DNA from: Batkoa obscura
Lineage: Eukaryota > Entomophthoromycota > Entomophthoromycetes > Entomophthorales > Batkoaceae
DNA length: 64,000 nucleotides
Assembly (NCBI GenBank): GCA_030770535.1
Contig: JASVEC010000014.1
Coordinates: 496,001-560,000, forward strand
Direction: 5' to 3'
Positions 62,521-64,000 of the stretch are shown here, piece by piece (the stretch's first letter is position 1; every line of letters begins with the position of its first letter). The translations under genes and the position numbers were made by a program. The notes under the pieces are model-generated. The model was not told the origin of the DNA, searched no databases, and saw only the letters and a list, made by a program, of their open reading frames with translations.

Positions 62521-64000
62521 ATTTTATATATTTTATAAATTAAATTTGATTAGTCTAAAGGGTATATTTTTATTAGTTCAAGAGTATGATTTAATATACA
62601 AATATTCAAGTTAAATTTCTTTTATTTTATAGCTTATTTGGAGCTTTTATACCTTTGTTTTCAGGGAGGGTTATTATCTAAGAATAAAACAAATAACCAT
62701 AAAAGCGTACAGTGTTTATTCTCCTCTTTTCTACATATAGTAAACTTGAGCTTTTATCATATAAAGTCATTTGATAGTAAGGTCAATAAGGAACATTCGT
62801 ATATATGAGAACCAGTTAAAAAACAATTGCTCACTTTGTTACAATGAGGTCTTTGAAATAAATGATTTGTTATTTGTAAAATTTTAAGAGGAGTAACTTT
62901 ATCAAAGAAGGTAATATATTATTCTAGATTTTTTGTTACATTCAGATGATGCTCATAATATTCAAGTTTCTATATTTTAAATCTAAATTAAATGCTAACA
63001 CCAAGTTGTTTTGATAACTAATAAATATGGTAAATTTTTTGATTCTTTTGCCACATGTCCTATTCGTTTGAATCAATATAATTTATTAAAAGAACAAGAA
63101 TATTTTTTTAAATCTAAATATTTAAAAGGATGTTCTACCATTTGTTAAAGACATATCAAATATTAACAAATGCTTGATATGCCATTAAGTGCTTTTTTAT
63201 TATATTGTTATTGTTATGTCTATTGTGAAATATTTTATAGATGCAGGTGATTTATTAATTATAAGGTAACCCCTTTATTTAGAACTTTTTTTTAAGATTT
63301 ATAGCTTGAAACGTATTCTTAATAAAGATACAAATGTTTGTGTAATACATTTAATTGCTTGATTAACCTATTATATAAAATGATTAACCAATAATTGATT
63401 CTTTTTGATCATATAATTCACGAAAATTCGATACTGAGCATAATATAATGTATTTGTAATACAAATACATTAATAAAAGTAGGAAACTTTTACGTTACAC
63501 TTACAACTTTTAATATACCCAAACATTTGTATTAATTTTACATCTTAATGAAACTAGATCCTCTTTTAACCTTCTATAAATTCATACTTATTCAAAACAT
63601 CTATTTTCATTGAATAAGCTAATAGTACTTAAATAAATCTATAAATGAATTATTATTTTTTTATAAAAATTAACAATTAATAAGGGTTCCAAAATCTCAA
63701 ATATATGGTAAATTGTTGAATTAAATATGCTTAGAGAGCGGCCAAATGTCAAGAACAAATTAATTGAAAACTTAAATTGCTTTTCCCGATTTATTAGCTT
63801 TTATCAAATTAAACACGTTGATCTATTTTATTCTCAAAAGGCGGCCAAATTGTTATACCATTTTTTATACCTAACCATCCCCAAAAGTCCAGAATTGTAG
63901 CCAAATGTTCAAATTTTTGTTCGGTTTTATCAGTGAATTAAGTTTCCACTGATATTTATAATGACTTTTTTTCAGTAAAGTTAGTCATTTCATATGTATA
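62521..64000. other. Intergenic region at the window end
   Basis: About 1.5 kb, AT-rich. An open stretch near 63000-63146 (VLITNKYGKFFDSFATC and on) has coding-like composition but no start or homology. Three direct GCGGCCAAAT-like motifs lie at 63738-63910 (separate entry). Confidence 0.5.
63738..63912 (+). repeat. Three direct GCGGCCAAAT-like motifs
   Basis: GCGGCCAAATGTC (63738-63750), GGCGGCCAAATTG (63840-63852) and GTAGCCAAATGTTC (about 63897-63910) share a GCCAAAT core and stand out as GC-rich words in AT-rich DNA. They could be the ends of nested or adjacent small transposons, or regulatory sites. The window ends too soon to tell. Confidence 0.35.

Noticed and set aside
63000-63146. 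48-codon open stretch ending in a Cys-containing tail
   Set aside because: An in-frame stop lies immediately upstream, no start codon is available and no family is recognised; it may be a relic exon but cannot be supported.

Overview
The window is a strongly AT-rich piece of a nuclear eukaryotic genome. Most genes are split by short GT-AG introns of about 45-60 nt, a few are single-exon, and they are packed on both strands. The gene set points to a fungus: a Pho89-type Na+/phosphate symporter, two Kha1-type cation/H+ antiporters, Fes1, Esf2, an ELO fatty-acid elongase, a cytochrome b5/acyl-CoA dehydrogenase fusion and deoxyhypusine synthase. Genes more familiar from animals (NAT9, a TLCD4-like TLC protein, a THYN1-like EVE protein), the low GC and the LRR F-box genes make an early-diverging lineage, perhaps Entomophthoromycotina such as Conidiobolus, my best guess. 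That placement is inference only.

Layout. 0-7.9 kb: tail of an unknown gene, the phosphate symporter, then a 5 kb gene-poor tract with a decayed tandem duplication of a small secreted-protein-like gene and three MITE copies. 7.9-12.5 kb: KGD2 (E2 of 2-oxoglutarate dehydrogenase), a mitochondrial-type methionine aminopeptidase and ribosomal protein uS10. 12.5-15.6 kb: gene-poor, with a MITE and an elongase pseudogene. 15.6-23 kb: a CDK, deoxyhypusine synthase, FES1, ESF2, a lysine-rich SMAP-domain nucleolar protein and a small predicted mitochondrial protein; four of these six serve ribosome biogenesis or translation. 23.2-26.7 kb: a large DDT/WHIM chromatin-remodeller subunit. 26.7-32 kb: a broken and an intact F-box/LRR gene in tandem, with three MITEs. 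32-39.4 kb: intact ELO elongase, NAT9-like acetyltransferase, NRAMP metal transporter, arginyl-tRNA synthetase and an EVE-domain protein. 39.9-48.5 kb: OLA1 ATPase, an unrecognised nuclear-looking protein, a kleisin (Rad21/Rec8) and a kinesin-5. 48.5-50.1 kb: a dead Tc1/mariner copy beside a MITE, and a piggyBac-like mini-element. 50.4-55.4 kb: TLC-domain membrane protein, DUF89 phosphatase with a presequence-like N-terminus, cytochrome b5-acyl-CoA dehydrogenase. 57.4-62.5 kb: two closely similar Kha1-type antiporters tail to tail.

Exon structures were rebuilt by hand. In every multi-exon gene given here the exon lengths sum to a multiple of three and the junctions restore family motifs where the family is known. 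No CRISPR, rRNA or convincing tRNA gene was seen. No retrovirus-like or capsid-bearing element was recognised. The most notable non-genic feature is a family of ten roughly 100-bp MITEs sharing TGGGGATG termini. The clearest evolutionary theme is duplication followed by decay: elongase, F-box gene and secreted-protein-like gene each have dead copies, while the antiporter pair has both copies intact.
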